DNA of 30,455 nt from JBAZGH01 sp041652935 (GTDB taxonomy: Bacteria > Patescibacteriota > Patescibacteriia > Patescibacteriales > XYC2-FULL-47-12), in assembly GCA_041652935.1 (NCBI GenBank), contig JBAZGH010000006.1, positions 1 to 30,455 on the forward strand. Direction: 5' to 3'. The position numbers and the translations under genes are program-made. Shown one piece after another: positions 12,839-21,207 of this stretch; position 1 is the first letter of the stretch; every line of letters starts with the position of its first letter. The notes under the pieces are model-generated. The model made no database searches. It saw nothing but the letters and a program-made list of their open reading frames with translations, and was not told the DNA's origin.

Positions 12839-14026
12839 ATGCTAAAAAAGAAAATTACAAAATTAAAAAGACTGTTCGCCAGAAGTAGATTTTTAAGGTT
12901 TAGGATGAATTTTTCCGGATTAGTGCGCGAGAAAGCTAACTACCACCAGCCGGATTACCTAATAATCGGAGTTGTTTTTTTTATCGTATGCTTCGGCTTG
13001 ATAATGCTTTCCTCGGCATCAAGCGCGATTTCTTTTGCTAAATCTGGCTCTACCTACTCCATTTTTAATAACCAGCTTTACGGCATAATATTTGGAATTT
13101 TTGCCTTTTTAGTTTTAAGCCGTTTTGATTACCATCGCTTCCGCGATGTGGCGATACTATTATTAGGAGGGTCATTAATTTTATTAATTTTAGTTTTTAT
13201 ACCTTCGTTTTCAGCGGGGTGGGGGCACGCTAAGAGCTGGATCAGTGTTTTCGGTTTTTCCGTACAGCCGTCCGAATTAGTTAAAATAACTTTCTTATTA
13301 TATTTGGCCGCTTGGGTGGAAAAACGAGGAAGGGATTTATTTGACTTGCACCAGGGAACAATGCCTTTTATTATTTTATTGGGTTTTATCAGCTTTTTAA
13401 TGCTGATGCAGCCGGACACCGGGACTCTGTTAATTTTACTTTCAATTTCGCTGGTAGTTTATTTTATCGGCGGAGGAAATATAAAACATATAGCGGTAAT
13501 GGGATTAGTCGGATTTGTTATGCTTTTCTTATTAGTTAAAGTCGCTCCCTATCAAGCAGACCGTTTTCGCTGTTATTTTGACCCGGGTTACAGTCCTGAG
13601 GATACCTGCTACCAGGTAAGCCAGTCTTTAATCGCTGCCGGGTCGGGAGGAATTTTGGGCAGAGGATTTGGCAATTCCCGGCAAAAATTCAGGTATCTGC
13701 CGGAGGTGCAGGGTGACGCCATATTTCCGATTATTGCCGAAGAGATGGGTTTTATTGTTTCTTCAATTTTGGTTTTGCTGTACGCCCTTTTATTTTATCG
13801 CGGATATCTTGTTTCTCGGAGCGCTTCGGATAAATACGGTTCCTTATTGGCGATAGGAATAGTAACATGGTTTTGCGTTCAGGCTTTTATAAATATTTCC
13901 GGCATGATAAATTTTTTGCCTATGACCGGCGTGCCGTTGCCTTTCATCAGCTATGGCGGTTCGGCTATGGTCGCGGCTCTGGCAGCGGCGGGGATTTTGG
14001 TTAATATATCGAAACAGACTCGTTAG
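12839..14026 (+). CDS. ftsW: FtsW/RodA-family lipid II polymerase, probably FtsW
   Basis: 395 residues from ATG 12839; an in-frame TTG at 12833 is possible. A basic N-terminal tail precedes about ten membrane helices. SEDS motifs: LIMLSSAS, HAKSWISVFGFSVQPSELVK, LMLMQPDTGTLLIL, the extracytoplasmic loop GRGFGNSRQKFRYLPEVQGDAIFPIIAEEMGF with the conserved Asp, and NISGMINFLPMTGVPLPFISYGGSAM. SEDS proteins polymerise lipid II glycan together with a class B PBP. Position between mraY and murG favours FtsW over RodA. The loop YQADRFRCYFDPGYSPEDTCYQV has two Cys that could pair. Confidence 0.92.
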   Translation: MLKKKITKLKRLFARSRFLRFRMNFSGLVREKANYHQPDYLIIGVVFFIVCFGLIMLSSASSAISFAKSGSTYSIFNNQLYGIIFGIFAFLVLSRFDYHRFRDVAILLLGGSLILLILVFIPSFSAGWGHAKSWISVFGFSVQPSELVKITFLLYLAAWVEKRGRDLFDLHQGTMPFIILLGFISFLMLMQPDTGTLLILLSISLVVYFIGGGNIKHIAVMGLVGFVMLFLLVKVAPYQADRFRCYFDPGYSPEDTCYQVSQSLIAAGSGGILGRGFGNSRQKFRYLPEVQGDAIFPIIAEEMGFIVSSILVLLYALLFYRGYLVSRSASDKYGSLLAIGIVTWFCVQAFINISGMINFLPMTGVPLPFISYGGSAMVAALAAAGILVNISKQTR

Positions 14027-14088
14027 TTAGAAAGTTGAAAGTTAAAAAGTTTATAAAGTTATTATGACAAAAAAAGAGTATTATTAAT

Positions 14089-15156
14089 ATGATCAATAAT
14101 ATGAAAACCAAAATATTATTAACCAGTGGCGGTACAGTCGGATCGGTTACGCCGTTATTGGCAATTGTAGATGAACTTAGTAAAAAAGATTTTGAATTTC
14201 TGTGGATTGGTACGCGAAAAGGACCGGAAAAAGCAATAATGCAGAAGGAAAAAATTACTTTTAAAAAAATAGCCAGCGGGAAATTAAGGCGCTATTTCTC
14301 TCTGCGCAATTTATTTGCGCCATTGTGGATTTTAATAGGTTTTATCCAATCTTTTTTTATTATTCTTAAATTCAGGCCAAGCTGGATAATGACGGCCGGC
14401 GGGTTTGTCAGCGTGCCGGTAATATGGGCAGGATGGCTTTTGGGCAAGAAAGTTTTAGTCCACCAGCAGGATGTCCGCGCCGGACTGGCTAATAAATTAA
14501 TGGCGCCGTTTGCCCATGTCATCACTGTGACTTTTAAAAAATCATTAGACGATTATGGAAAAAAAGCAAAATGGACTGGAAATCCAGCACGAATTATGAA
14601 TTATGAATTACGAATTACGAATAAAAATAAATTTTTTAATTTGAAATCAAATTTACCAATAGTTTTAATTTTAGGCGGAGGAACGGGCGCTAGGTTCATC
14701 AATGATTTAGTTGCTGATAGCATAAAAGAGTTAACGAAAATTTGCCAGATAATTCACATAACCGGCAAAGGCAAACAGCCAAAAATACCGACTAGCGTAA
14801 ATAATTATAATGGTTATGAATTTTTGCATTACCAACAAATGGCGGAGGCGTACGCGCGGGCGAATTTGGTTATTGCCCGGGCAGGGCTTTCAACAATAAC
14901 CGAGCTTTCTTATTTAAATAAGTTGTCCATAATAATTCCCATTCCGCGGAGCCATCAGATTGAAAATTCCAGAATTTTGGAACAAAAAAACGCGGCTATT
15001 GTTCTAGACCAGCCGGTTCTGGAAAAGACTTTTTTTATAAAAAAAATTAAAGAGCTTTTAGATGATAAAGAATTGCAAAAGCGGTTGAGCGGAAATATTA
15101 AAAAGGTAATAAAGAGGGGCGCGGCTGAAGAGATTGCTAAAATCATTAAGGATTAA
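14089..15156 (+). CDS. murG: UDP-GlcNAc:lipid I GlcNAc transferase MurG
   Basis: 355 residues, two Rossmann-like (GT-B) domains. It adds GlcNAc to lipid I at the inner face of the membrane. N-terminal loop TSGGTVGSVTPLLAI occupies the place of the usual GGTGGHxxP, with Ser where His is typical. Other motifs: TAGGFVSVPVIWAGWLLGKKVLVHQQD, TGNP, ILGGGTGARFIN, and ARAGLSTITELSYLNKLSIIIPIPRSHQIENSRIL, which is the UDP-GlcNAc site. Residues ~168-179 (MNYELRITNKNK) derive from a five-unit heptamer block. Met at 14101 (MKTKILL) is an alternative start. It is followed 5 nt later by murC. Confidence 0.93.
   Translation: MINNMKTKILLTSGGTVGSVTPLLAIVDELSKKDFEFLWIGTRKGPEKAIMQKEKITFKKIASGKLRRYFSLRNLFAPLWILIGFIQSFFIILKFRPSWIMTAGGFVSVPVIWAGWLLGKKVLVHQQDVRAGLANKLMAPFAHVITVTFKKSLDDYGKKAKWTGNPARIMNYELRITNKNKFFNLKSNLPIVLILGGGTGARFINDLVADSIKELTKICQIIHITGKGKQPKIPTSVNNYNGYEFLHYQQMAEAYARANLVIARAGLSTITELSYLNKLSIIIPIPRSHQIENSRILEQKNAAIVLDQPVLEKTFFIKKIKELLDDKELQKRLSGNIKKVIKRGAAEEIAKIIKD
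14591..14625. repeat. Heptamer block inside murG, GAATTAY type
   Basis: Units start at 14591, 14598, 14605 and 14612 (GAATTAT twice, GAATTAC twice); the fifth at 14619 is GAATAAA. Read in frame without stops, although other frames contain stop triplets. Confidence 0.85.
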
Positions 15157-15161
15157 TATTT

Positions 15162-16535
15162 ATGACAAAAATTTCAAAAAATAAAAATATCTACATGGTC
15201 GGCATTAAGGGGGTCGGTATGACTCCGGTAGCGCAGATATTGAAATCTATGGGCAAAAATATCTCCGGTTCCGATACTAAGGAGACCTTTTTTACCGATA
15301 AAGTTTTAAGGCGAGATAAGATAAAATTCGCCGAAGGTTTCAATGCGCGCAACATACCGAATGATGCGGACCTAGTTATTCATTCCAGTGCTTTTACGGC
15401 AGAAAACAACTTGGAAATGGCGGAAATAATAAAACGCGGCATTCCGACGATGACGCAGGCCGAGGCGCTGGCGGAATTATTTAACGCCAAGCGGGGAATC
15501 GCGGTCTGCGGTTCGCACGGGAAGACTACGACTTCGGCGCTGCTCGGATTTGTTTTGCGCGAAGCGGGCTTAAAGCCAACAGTGGAAGTTGGCTCATCTG
15601 TGCCGCAGTTTAAGGGTAACGCTATCGCCGGTAAAGGCAAATTAATGGTTATTGAGGCGGATGAATACCAAAATAAATTAAAGTTATATAATCCATACGG
15701 CGTGCTATTAAATAATATAGATTATGACCACCCGGATTTTTTTAAAACTCGCGTTGCGTATCAGCGCGTCTTTCGTGAATTTGTGCAGAAAGTGCCGAAG
15801 AGCGGATTCGTGGTGGCGAATATGGATGACCAAAAAGTTGTTGAGGTTGCGAAAGAGTGCAAGTGTAAGATTATTAGATATGGCGAATTTCAAGAAGGCG
15901 CAATATTTAATATTAAATATTTAATATTAAATATTAAAAATGGACGACAGTATTTTAAAATTTGGCATAACAGAAAATCATTAGGGATATTTAATACATT
16001 GCTTATCGGCGAGCATAATGTGCGGAACGCGGCGGCGGTGATTGCCACGGCGATGCAACTGGGCGTGCCCGTTGTAAAAATTAAAAAAGCGCTGGCAAAG
16101 TTCAGGGGAACGGCGCGGCGGATGGAAGTGTTGGGAAAATACAAAGGCGCGTTATTCATAGACGATTACGCTCATCATCCGACGGAGATAAAAGCCACCT
16201 TAAAGGCGGCGCGGCAGAAGTATCCCAACAAGAATATAATTTGCGCTTTTATGCCGCACATGTTCTCACGCACTAAAGCGCTGCTTAATGATTTCGCGAA
16301 AAGTTTTAATGATGCTGATGAAATTTTAATTTTGCCGACCTATTCCTCGGCGCGGGAAAACAAAACTTACGAGATAAGTAAAGAATTGGTAAAAAAAATA
16401 AACAAAAATGCAAAATATATTTCTTCTATAAAGCAATGCGCTTTGTATTTAAAAAAGTCCGTTAAAAAAGATGACATTGTTATTTTAACGGGGGCGGGGG
16501 ACACATTCAGGGTGTGGGATGAATTGAAAAAATAA
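15162..16535 (+). CDS. murC: UDP-N-acetylmuramate-L-alanine ligase MurC
   Basis: 457 residues, the normal three-domain Mur ligase. It joins L-Ala to UDP-MurNAc using ATP. N-terminal nucleotide-binding start MVGIKGVGMTPVAQILKSMG, P-loop GSHGKTTT (117-124), EADEYQ, NNIDYDHPDFF, GEHNVRNAAAVIA, RRMEVLG, DDYAHHPTEIKATL and the C-terminal LTGAGDTFRVWDEL. The arrangement fits MurC rather than MurD/E/F or Mpl. Residues ~248-259 (FNIKYLILNIKN) are encoded by a heptamer block in the central domain. It starts 5 nt after the murG stop, probably in the same operon. A very stable terminator follows. Confidence 0.95.
   Translation: MTKISKNKNIYMVGIKGVGMTPVAQILKSMGKNISGSDTKETFFTDKVLRRDKIKFAEGFNARNIPNDADLVIHSSAFTAENNLEMAEIIKRGIPTMTQAEALAELFNAKRGIAVCGSHGKTTTSALLGFVLREAGLKPTVEVGSSVPQFKGNAIAGKGKLMVIEADEYQNKLKLYNPYGVLLNNIDYDHPDFFKTRVAYQRVFREFVQKVPKSGFVVANMDDQKVVEVAKECKCKIIRYGEFQEGAIFNIKYLILNIKNGRQYFKIWHNRKSLGIFNTLLIGEHNVRNAAAVIATAMQLGVPVVKIKKALAKFRGTARRMEVLGKYKGALFIDDYAHHPTEIKATLKAARQKYPNKNIICAFMPHMFSRTKALLNDFAKSFNDADEILILPTYSSARENKTYEISKELVKKINKNAKYISSIKQCALYLKKSVKKDDIVILTGAGDTFRVWDELKK
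15903..15937. repeat. Heptamer block inside murC, ATATTWA type
   Basis: Five units starting at 15903, 15910, 15917, 15924 and 15931, alternating ATATTTA and ATATTAA. Translated in frame as FNIKYLILNIKN. The block is also nearly palindromic. Confidence 0.85.
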
Positions 16536-16553
16536 TATATTCAGAAGAAGTTT

Positions 16554-16592
16554 AGAGGTCGGATCCCACCGGTCAGGGGTCCGACCTCTTTT
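16554..16592 (+). terminator. Very strong terminator after murC
   Basis: 14-bp arms AGAGGTCGGATCCC (16554-16567) and GGGGTCCGACCTCT (16576-16589) with one wobble pair and an 8-nt loop, followed by TTTT. It marks the end of the mraY-murC run. Confidence 0.9.
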
Positions 16593-16683
16593 GTAGGAGT
16601 TGTAACGTTTTAAGCTAATTTTACGTATTATTTAGTAAGGTGGGGGATAAACCGCCCTTGTTTATATTTTTTGTGTAAAAATT

Positions 16684-18429
16684 ATGGCTAATTTTTGGAA
16701 AAAACTATGGATTTTATTAGACCTTTCCCAAAGAAAGCTTAAGTTTTTATTTGTTATTTTAATTATTTTTGAACTATTGAGATTAATTGGTCCTTATTTG
16801 CTTAAATTGATTATTGATGAATTGATTAGCTTTAAAATAGAAAAAGTCAGCTTAATTTTAATGATGATAGCGGGGATGTTTTTAAGCGAGCAGATTACCT
16901 CGTTGGTAGCATATTTTAAAGATAAGAAAATTTTTGCCATTTTGATTGATATGGAATATTATCTGCCGACCCGGGCGCAGAAGAAACTGGTTTCACTATC
17001 GCTCAACTATCATGAAAAGGAAAATACCGGCAATAAAATCAGCAAGATTCAGCGCGGAGTTGATAAAATTTCCGACCTGATGGCTAATATGTGCTGGGAG
17101 GTAATACCAACCTTAATCCAACTGGTGGCTACTTTTGCAATCCTTTTGATAGTTGACTGGCGGTTCGGCTTTTTGTTTTTTCTCTTTGCCCCCACATTTA
17201 TTTGGGTAACCTACAAAGTCAACCGCGGTTTGCATTCGATTAGAGAGCAGCGGCACCGCGATTATGAAGAATCAGCCGGAAAGATGGGAGAGTCAATAAT
17301 TAACATTAATACGGTCCAATCGTTTGTCCAGGAAAAAAGGGAAGTAAAAGAATACAGTTCCATCCGGGAAATGATTAAAGTAAATGAATTAAAAGAATGG
17401 TTCAAGATTTTGCAAGTTAACATCGGGCGGAATTTCATTGTCGATACCGGCCGGATTTCAATCCTCCTGCTGGGAGTATATTTGGTCTGGCATGGGCAGG
17501 TAAGCATCGGGACTTTAGTGTTTGTAATTACTTTATCGGAGAAGTCATTTTTTTCCCTTTTCCGCTTGTCCCGCTTTTATGATAAAATTCAGGAAAGCTC
17601 GGTCGCGGTTGACCGGTTCATCAACTTGGCCAATGAAAATCCGGATATTAAAAATAAAGCGAACGGGTTAAAGCCGAAAATAATCAGGGGCGAGATTGAG
17701 TTTAGGGAAGTTGAATTTACCTATGAAGAAAGCAATGCCAAGGCGCTGGATAATGTCAGCTTTAAGATTGCGGCGGGAACCATCAATGCTTTTGTCGGCC
17801 CTTCCGGCGGGGGGAAAACTACGGTAGCGCGGATGATTTACCGGCATTATGACCCGCAGTCCGGAACCGTGTTGTTAGACGGCCGGGATTTGCGCGAATA
17901 CGACCTGTACGGCTTCCGGCAGTTTATCGCCATCGTGCCGCAGGAGGTGGAAATTTTTAACGCCAGCGTGCAAAGCAATATCGCTTATTCCAATCCCAAA
18001 GCGACTCCGGCCGACATCAGGCGCGCCGCCCGCATTGCCAATGCCGAGGAGTTCATTAAGAATTTGAAAAACGGCTACGAAACGGAAGTGGGCGAGCGGG
18101 GGATTAAATTATCCGGCGGGCAAAGGCAGAGGATAGGAATCGCCCGGGCGATTTTAGCCGACCCGAAAATTTTAATTTTTGATGAAGCTACTTCCAGTCT
18201 GGATTCCCACAGTGAAAAATTAATTCAGGAGGCGATGGAACGCATCAGCAAACAGCGGACTGTTATTATGATTGCCCATCGATTGAGCACTATCCGCAAT
18301 GCCGACAGAATATTTGTTTTGGAGGACGGCAGATTGGTAGAACGGGGGAGCCACAGCGAGTTGAGCGATGCTAAGAGAGGATTATATGCCCACTTGCTTA
18401 AGCTGCAGCAGGAGGGGGATGTTGATTAA
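16684..18429 (+). CDS. ABC exporter, fused membrane and ATPase domains
   Basis: 581 residues, MsbA-type half transporter. The N-terminal ~320 residues hold six membrane helices (ABC type-1 exporter fold); the C-terminal ATPase has Walker A GPSGGGKTT (~372-380), the Q-loop IVPQEVEIF, signature LSGGQRQR (~476), Walker B ILIFDEATSSLD (~496) and H-loop IAHRLSTI. It should act as a homodimer. The substrate is unknown; its place between murC and murB suggests lipid, lipid-linked or peptide export, but that is inference. The preceding ~90 nt have AT-rich promoter-like DNA (TATATT near 16664). Confidence 0.9.
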   Translation: MANFWKKLWILLDLSQRKLKFLFVILIIFELLRLIGPYLLKLIIDELISFKIEKVSLILMMIAGMFLSEQITSLVAYFKDKKIFAILIDMEYYLPTRAQKKLVSLSLNYHEKENTGNKISKIQRGVDKISDLMANMCWEVIPTLIQLVATFAILLIVDWRFGFLFFLFAPTFIWVTYKVNRGLHSIREQRHRDYEESAGKMGESIININTVQSFVQEKREVKEYSSIREMIKVNELKEWFKILQVNIGRNFIVDTGRISILLLGVYLVWHGQVSIGTLVFVITLSEKSFFSLFRLSRFYDKIQESSVAVDRFINLANENPDIKNKANGLKPKIIRGEIEFREVEFTYEESNAKALDNVSFKIAAGTINAFVGPSGGGKTTVARMIYRHYDPQSGTVLLDGRDLREYDLYGFRQFIAIVPQEVEIFNASVQSNIAYSNPKATPADIRRAARIANAEEFIKNLKNGYETEVGERGIKLSGGQRQRIGIARAILADPKILIFDEATSSLDSHSEKLIQEAMERISKQRTVIMIAHRLSTIRNADRIFVLEDGRLVERGSHSELSDAKRGLYAHLLKLQQEGDVD

Positions 18430-18464
18430 CAAGCTACAATTATCAAGTAACAAGTTACAATTAA
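18430..18464. repeat. Heptamer block, CAANNNN type
   Basis: Five units starting CAA at 18430, 18437, 18444, 18451 and 18458, immediately after the ABC exporter stop codon. Confidence 0.85.
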
Positions 18465-18481
18465 TGACGACGAACAAAAAG

Positions 18482-18520
18482 AAAAAGCCCGCGGATCTCG
18501 GATGAGTCCGCGGGTTTTTT
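18482..18520. terminator. Bidirectional terminator
   Basis: CCCGCGGA (18488-18495) and TCCGCGGG (18507-18514) pair perfectly, flanked by A-run and T-run. It serves the ABC exporter and the convergent zinc-ribbon-like gene. Confidence 0.9.
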
Positions 18521-18528
18521 GTTCGTGG

Positions 18529-18768
18529 TTACGCGCCATTCATGGGGCGGGGTGGTACTCTTCCGCCCGATGAGTTCGCCAACATAACTAAATTGCTATT
18601 CCGACGACAACTCGGTTCTTCTCGCCGTATTTTCCTCCTGCGAAATTCCTTAACGGCGTTAAGGCACGCCTGGCAGAGAGGAACTCCTTCTTCCTCTCCT
18701 GCCGCCACCCTTTCTTCATGACCGAAATTTGAGCACCTGTAGATAACCCCTATTTCTGAATTAGCCAT
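18529..18768 (-). CDS. Small putative zinc-ribbon protein
   Basis: 79 residues. Cys12, His17, and the Cys32-x2-Cys35 pair (YRCSNFGHEE ... GVPLCQACLNAVKEFRRRKIRREEPSC) suggest a small zinc knuckle followed by a basic helix; the rest is Arg/Pro-rich and likely disordered. No family recognised. The start is fixed by TAAGGAGG just upstream. It has a near-consensus promoter and its own terminator. The DNA is richer in GC than neighbouring genes. Confidence 0.62.
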   Translation of the reverse strand: MANSEIGVIYRCSNFGHEERVAAGEEEGVPLCQACLNAVKEFRRRKIRREEPSCRRNSNLVMLANSSGGRVPPRPMNGA

Positions 18769-18833
18769 ACGGCCTCCTTAACTTGAAGTGCTATCGCCTC
18801 ACACAAAGAACATATCAGTTTAAGATGTTATTG

Positions 18834-18862
18834 ATAATAATATATATTTATAAATTTGTCAA
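18834..18862 (-). promoter_or_regulatory. Promoter of the zinc-ribbon-like gene
   Basis: Reading leftward: TTGACA (18862-18857), 17-bp spacer, TATTAT (18839-18834), then a ~60-nt leader to the Shine-Dalgarno site. These are the same boxes and spacing as at the lipoprotein gene (6715-6743). It is divergent from the murB promoter. Confidence 0.8.
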
Positions 18863-18864
18863 GT

Positions 18865-18892
18865 TTTTTTATTATCATAATTTTGCTATAAT
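18865..18892 (+). promoter_or_regulatory. murB promoter, probably leaderless
   Basis: TATAAT at 18887-18892 with only 6 nt to the ATG at 18899. The -35 region is poor (a T-run at 18865-18870, 16-bp spacer). Confidence 0.55.
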
Positions 18893-18898
18893 AATCCC

Positions 18899-19873
18899 AT
18901 GGAAATATACCAAAAATTAAAAGAAAAATTAGGAGAAAATTTACAGGAAAATGAAGAAATGAAGCAATATTCAACTTTTAAACTCGGCGGTCCAGCCAAG
19001 TATTTTTTTATTGCTAAAAATAAGAGGGATATCGTAAAAGCTGTAAAGGTAGCTAAAGAGTTAAGTCTAGATTTTTTTATTTTAGGCGGAGGAAGCAATA
19101 TCCTTGTTAGCGATTCCGGTTACAGCGGATTAGTAATTAAAATTGAGAATAGGGAAATTAAGATAAACGGAGAAACAATAAAAGCCGATTCAGGAACGAC
19201 GCTTGAGAAAGTAACTTCGCTGGCAGCGCAAAACGCGCTAAGCACAATGGAATGGGCGTCCGGAATACCGGGGACTGTCGGCGGAGCAGTGCGAGGCAAT
19301 GCTGGGGCTTACGGAGCTGATACGAGCAATAATATTTTAGAGGTAGAGGTTTATGACATTGAAAAAGATAGAGTAGTGATAATGGAAAATAGTGAATGCG
19401 GATTTGAGTATCGAGAGAGCATTTTTAAAAAAGATAAAAATTTAATTATTTTAGGCGCAGTTTTTCAACTACAAAAGGGCGATAAAGAAGAAATAAAGAG
19501 CAAAATATTAGAGAATGCCAAGGCCAGAATCTGCTCCCAGCCGAAATTTCCCAGCGTGGGCTGTAATTTTAAAAATATAATTATAACGCCGGAAATTAAA
19601 AAGAAATTAAAAGAAATTATTCCAGAAATTGAAAGTAAAATAAAAGGTGGTAAAATGGGGGCGGCATTATTAATTGATCAAGCTGATTTAAAAGGTCATA
19701 AGATCGGCGGCGTTAAAGTAAGCGATGAGCATGCCAATTTTATCGTTAAATTTCAAGAAGACGGTACTGCGCAAAATGTATTTGATTTAATTAATTATGT
19801 AAAAAATAAAATAAAAGAAAGGTATGGAATTGAGCTGGAGGAAGAGGTGCAATGTGTTGGATTTACTGGCTGA
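18899..19873 (+). CDS. murB: UDP-N-acetylenolpyruvoylglucosamine reductase MurB
   Basis: 324 residues, FAD enzyme completing UDP-MurNAc synthesis. Motifs: MKQYSTFKLGGPAKYF, the FAD-binding ILGGGSNILVSDSGYSGLVIK, WASGIPGTVGGAVRGNAGAYGADTSN, the catalytic Arg in YRESIF, and the loop PSVGCNFKN. Cys222 stands where E. coli-type enzymes carry the proton-donating Ser. The short PSxGCxFKN loop and C-terminal ADLKGHKIGGVKVSDEHANFIV suit the type II MurB class. Stop TGA. Separate promoter from the mraY-murC run. Confidence 0.95.
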   Translation: MEIYQKLKEKLGENLQENEEMKQYSTFKLGGPAKYFFIAKNKRDIVKAVKVAKELSLDFFILGGGSNILVSDSGYSGLVIKIENREIKINGETIKADSGTTLEKVTSLAAQNALSTMEWASGIPGTVGGAVRGNAGAYGADTSNNILEVEVYDIEKDRVVIMENSECGFEYRESIFKKDKNLIILGAVFQLQKGDKEEIKSKILENAKARICSQPKFPSVGCNFKNIIITPEIKKKLKEIIPEIESKIKGGKMGAALLIDQADLKGHKIGGVKVSDEHANFIVKFQEDGTAQNVFDLINYVKNKIKERYGIELEEEVQCVGFTG

Positions 19874-19936
19874 TTAACACAGATATTAGACAGATAAACA
19901 CGGATCACGGATTAACACAGATGTTATATAAATATT

Positions 19937-21175
19937 ATGGTGAATATTTTGGGAGTGAATATAATAACTGATAGTAAACAGGAGATTCTAAAAAAAATCT
20001 CTGGTTTTTTAGACGGCAAAAAAACAAGGCATGCCGTTACTCCGAATCCTGAATTTTTATTAGCAGCCAAGGAAGACGAAGAATTTTTTTATATTTTAAA
20101 CAAAGCGGATATCGCCATTCCGGACGGAATCGGGCTTGTTTTTGCCGGCTTGTTCATGGGTAAAAAAATAAAAAGGGTTTCGGGCGTTGACTTAATGTAT
20201 GATATTTGCGCGTTAGCGGAGAAGCAAGATAAAAGCATATTTTTATTGGGGGGAGAAAATAATGCAGCGCATGAAGCAGGATTAAGGTTAAAAGAACTTT
20301 ATCCGGGCCTAAAAATTGTCGGCGCTGAATCAGGCCTTGCACCGGGCAGCTGGAAAATAGAGAGGGGGCGTTGGATAAAAGGAAAAAATGAAAACCAGCG
20401 TCTTATTGAAAAAATAAATAAAGCAAAGCCGGATATAATTTTTGTTGCTTTTGGACAAATGAAACAGGAAAAATGGGCCTGGCACAGCGCGCCTGAAATA
20501 CCCAGCGTAAAATTAACCATGGGGGTAGGGGGCAGTTTTGACTTTATTGCCGGTAAAATTAGGCGAGCGCCGAAAATTATGCGCGCTGCCGGACTGGAAT
20601 GGCTATGGAGATTACTGCAAGAGCCGTTTAAACGTTTGCCGCGAATTTATAATGCGGTTGTAGTTTTCCCCTTAGCATTTTTTCGCTGGCGGTTTATAAA
20701 TCCGCTTCGCTATCGGCCCAATATTGCCTGTTTGTTATATAAACGTGAAAATGATAAAATTAAAATATTAATAGCCGAACGGCGGATACCGGCGGGGCAT
20801 TGGCAGCTTCCCCAGGGAGGAACTGACGGTGAAAAACTGGAGATTGTCGGAAGCAGAGAATTGCGAGAAGAGGCGGGAACTGACAACTTTAAGCCGATTA
20901 AAGTTTTTAAAAATTTGCATAGATATAAATTTGGCGATGAGTTAACTCGAGGCGGAGTAAAATCAAAACAGATTTTAGGATATAAAGGCCAGAAACAAGG
21001 ATTATTTATCGCCGAGTTTACCGGCAAGGATAAGGATATTACAATAAATTACTGGGACCACAGAAACTGGAAATGGGTGGATGCGGAAAATTTAGTGAAA
21101 GAAGTAGATACGTACCGCAAAGAATCAGCTAAAATTTTTTTAGATAAATTTGAAACAGTAATAAGTAATCAGTAA
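19937..21175 (+). CDS. WecG/TagA-family glycosyltransferase fused to a NUDIX domain
   Basis: 412 residues, two domains. Residues 1-~250 are a WecB/TagA/CpsF (GT26) enzyme: TPNPEF with Thr35, IAIPDGIGLV with the likely catalytic Asp63, KRVSGVDLMYD, SIFLLGG, DIIFVAFGQMKQEKW and MGVGGSFDFIAGKIRRAPKIMRAAGLEWLWRLLQEP. Such enzymes transfer ManNAc or a related sugar to undecaprenyl-linked GlcNAc at the membrane. Residues ~255-412 are a NUDIX hydrolase: GHWQLPQGG, then the box with RELREEAGT (~293-314), one residue shorter than the classical G-x5-E spacing. The WQLPQGG resembles RppH/ApnA-type enzymes. The fusion is read through with no stop. The last codons (VISNQ, stop) fall in a heptamer block. 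Confidence 0.85.
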   Translation: MVNILGVNIITDSKQEILKKISGFLDGKKTRHAVTPNPEFLLAAKEDEEFFYILNKADIAIPDGIGLVFAGLFMGKKIKRVSGVDLMYDICALAEKQDKSIFLLGGENNAAHEAGLRLKELYPGLKIVGAESGLAPGSWKIERGRWIKGKNENQRLIEKINKAKPDIIFVAFGQMKQEKWAWHSAPEIPSVKLTMGVGGSFDFIAGKIRRAPKIMRAAGLEWLWRLLQEPFKRLPRIYNAVVVFPLAFFRWRFINPLRYRPNIACLLYKRENDKIKILIAERRIPAGHWQLPQGGTDGEKLEIVGSRELREEAGTDNFKPIKVFKNLHRYKFGDELTRGGVKSKQILGYKGQKQGLFIAEFTGKDKDITINYWDHRNWKWVDAENLVKEVDTYRKESAKIFLDKFETVISNQ

Positions 21176-21190
21176 ATAGTAATTAGTAAC
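21156..21190. repeat. Heptamer block, NAGTAAN type
   Basis: Five units starting at 21156, 21163, 21170, 21177 and 21184, all NAGTAAN. The block encodes the end and the stop (TAA 21173-21175) of the glycosyltransferase-NUDIX gene. Confidence 0.85.
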
Positions 21191-21207
21191 ATTTAATTAT
21201 TAATAAT

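Noticed and set aside
19873..19925. Repeat between murB and the glycosyltransferase gene as another 35-bp heptamer block
   Set aside because: ATTAACACAGAT-like words recur, but spacing is 7, 10 and 11 bp, so it does not fit the five-by-seven pattern.
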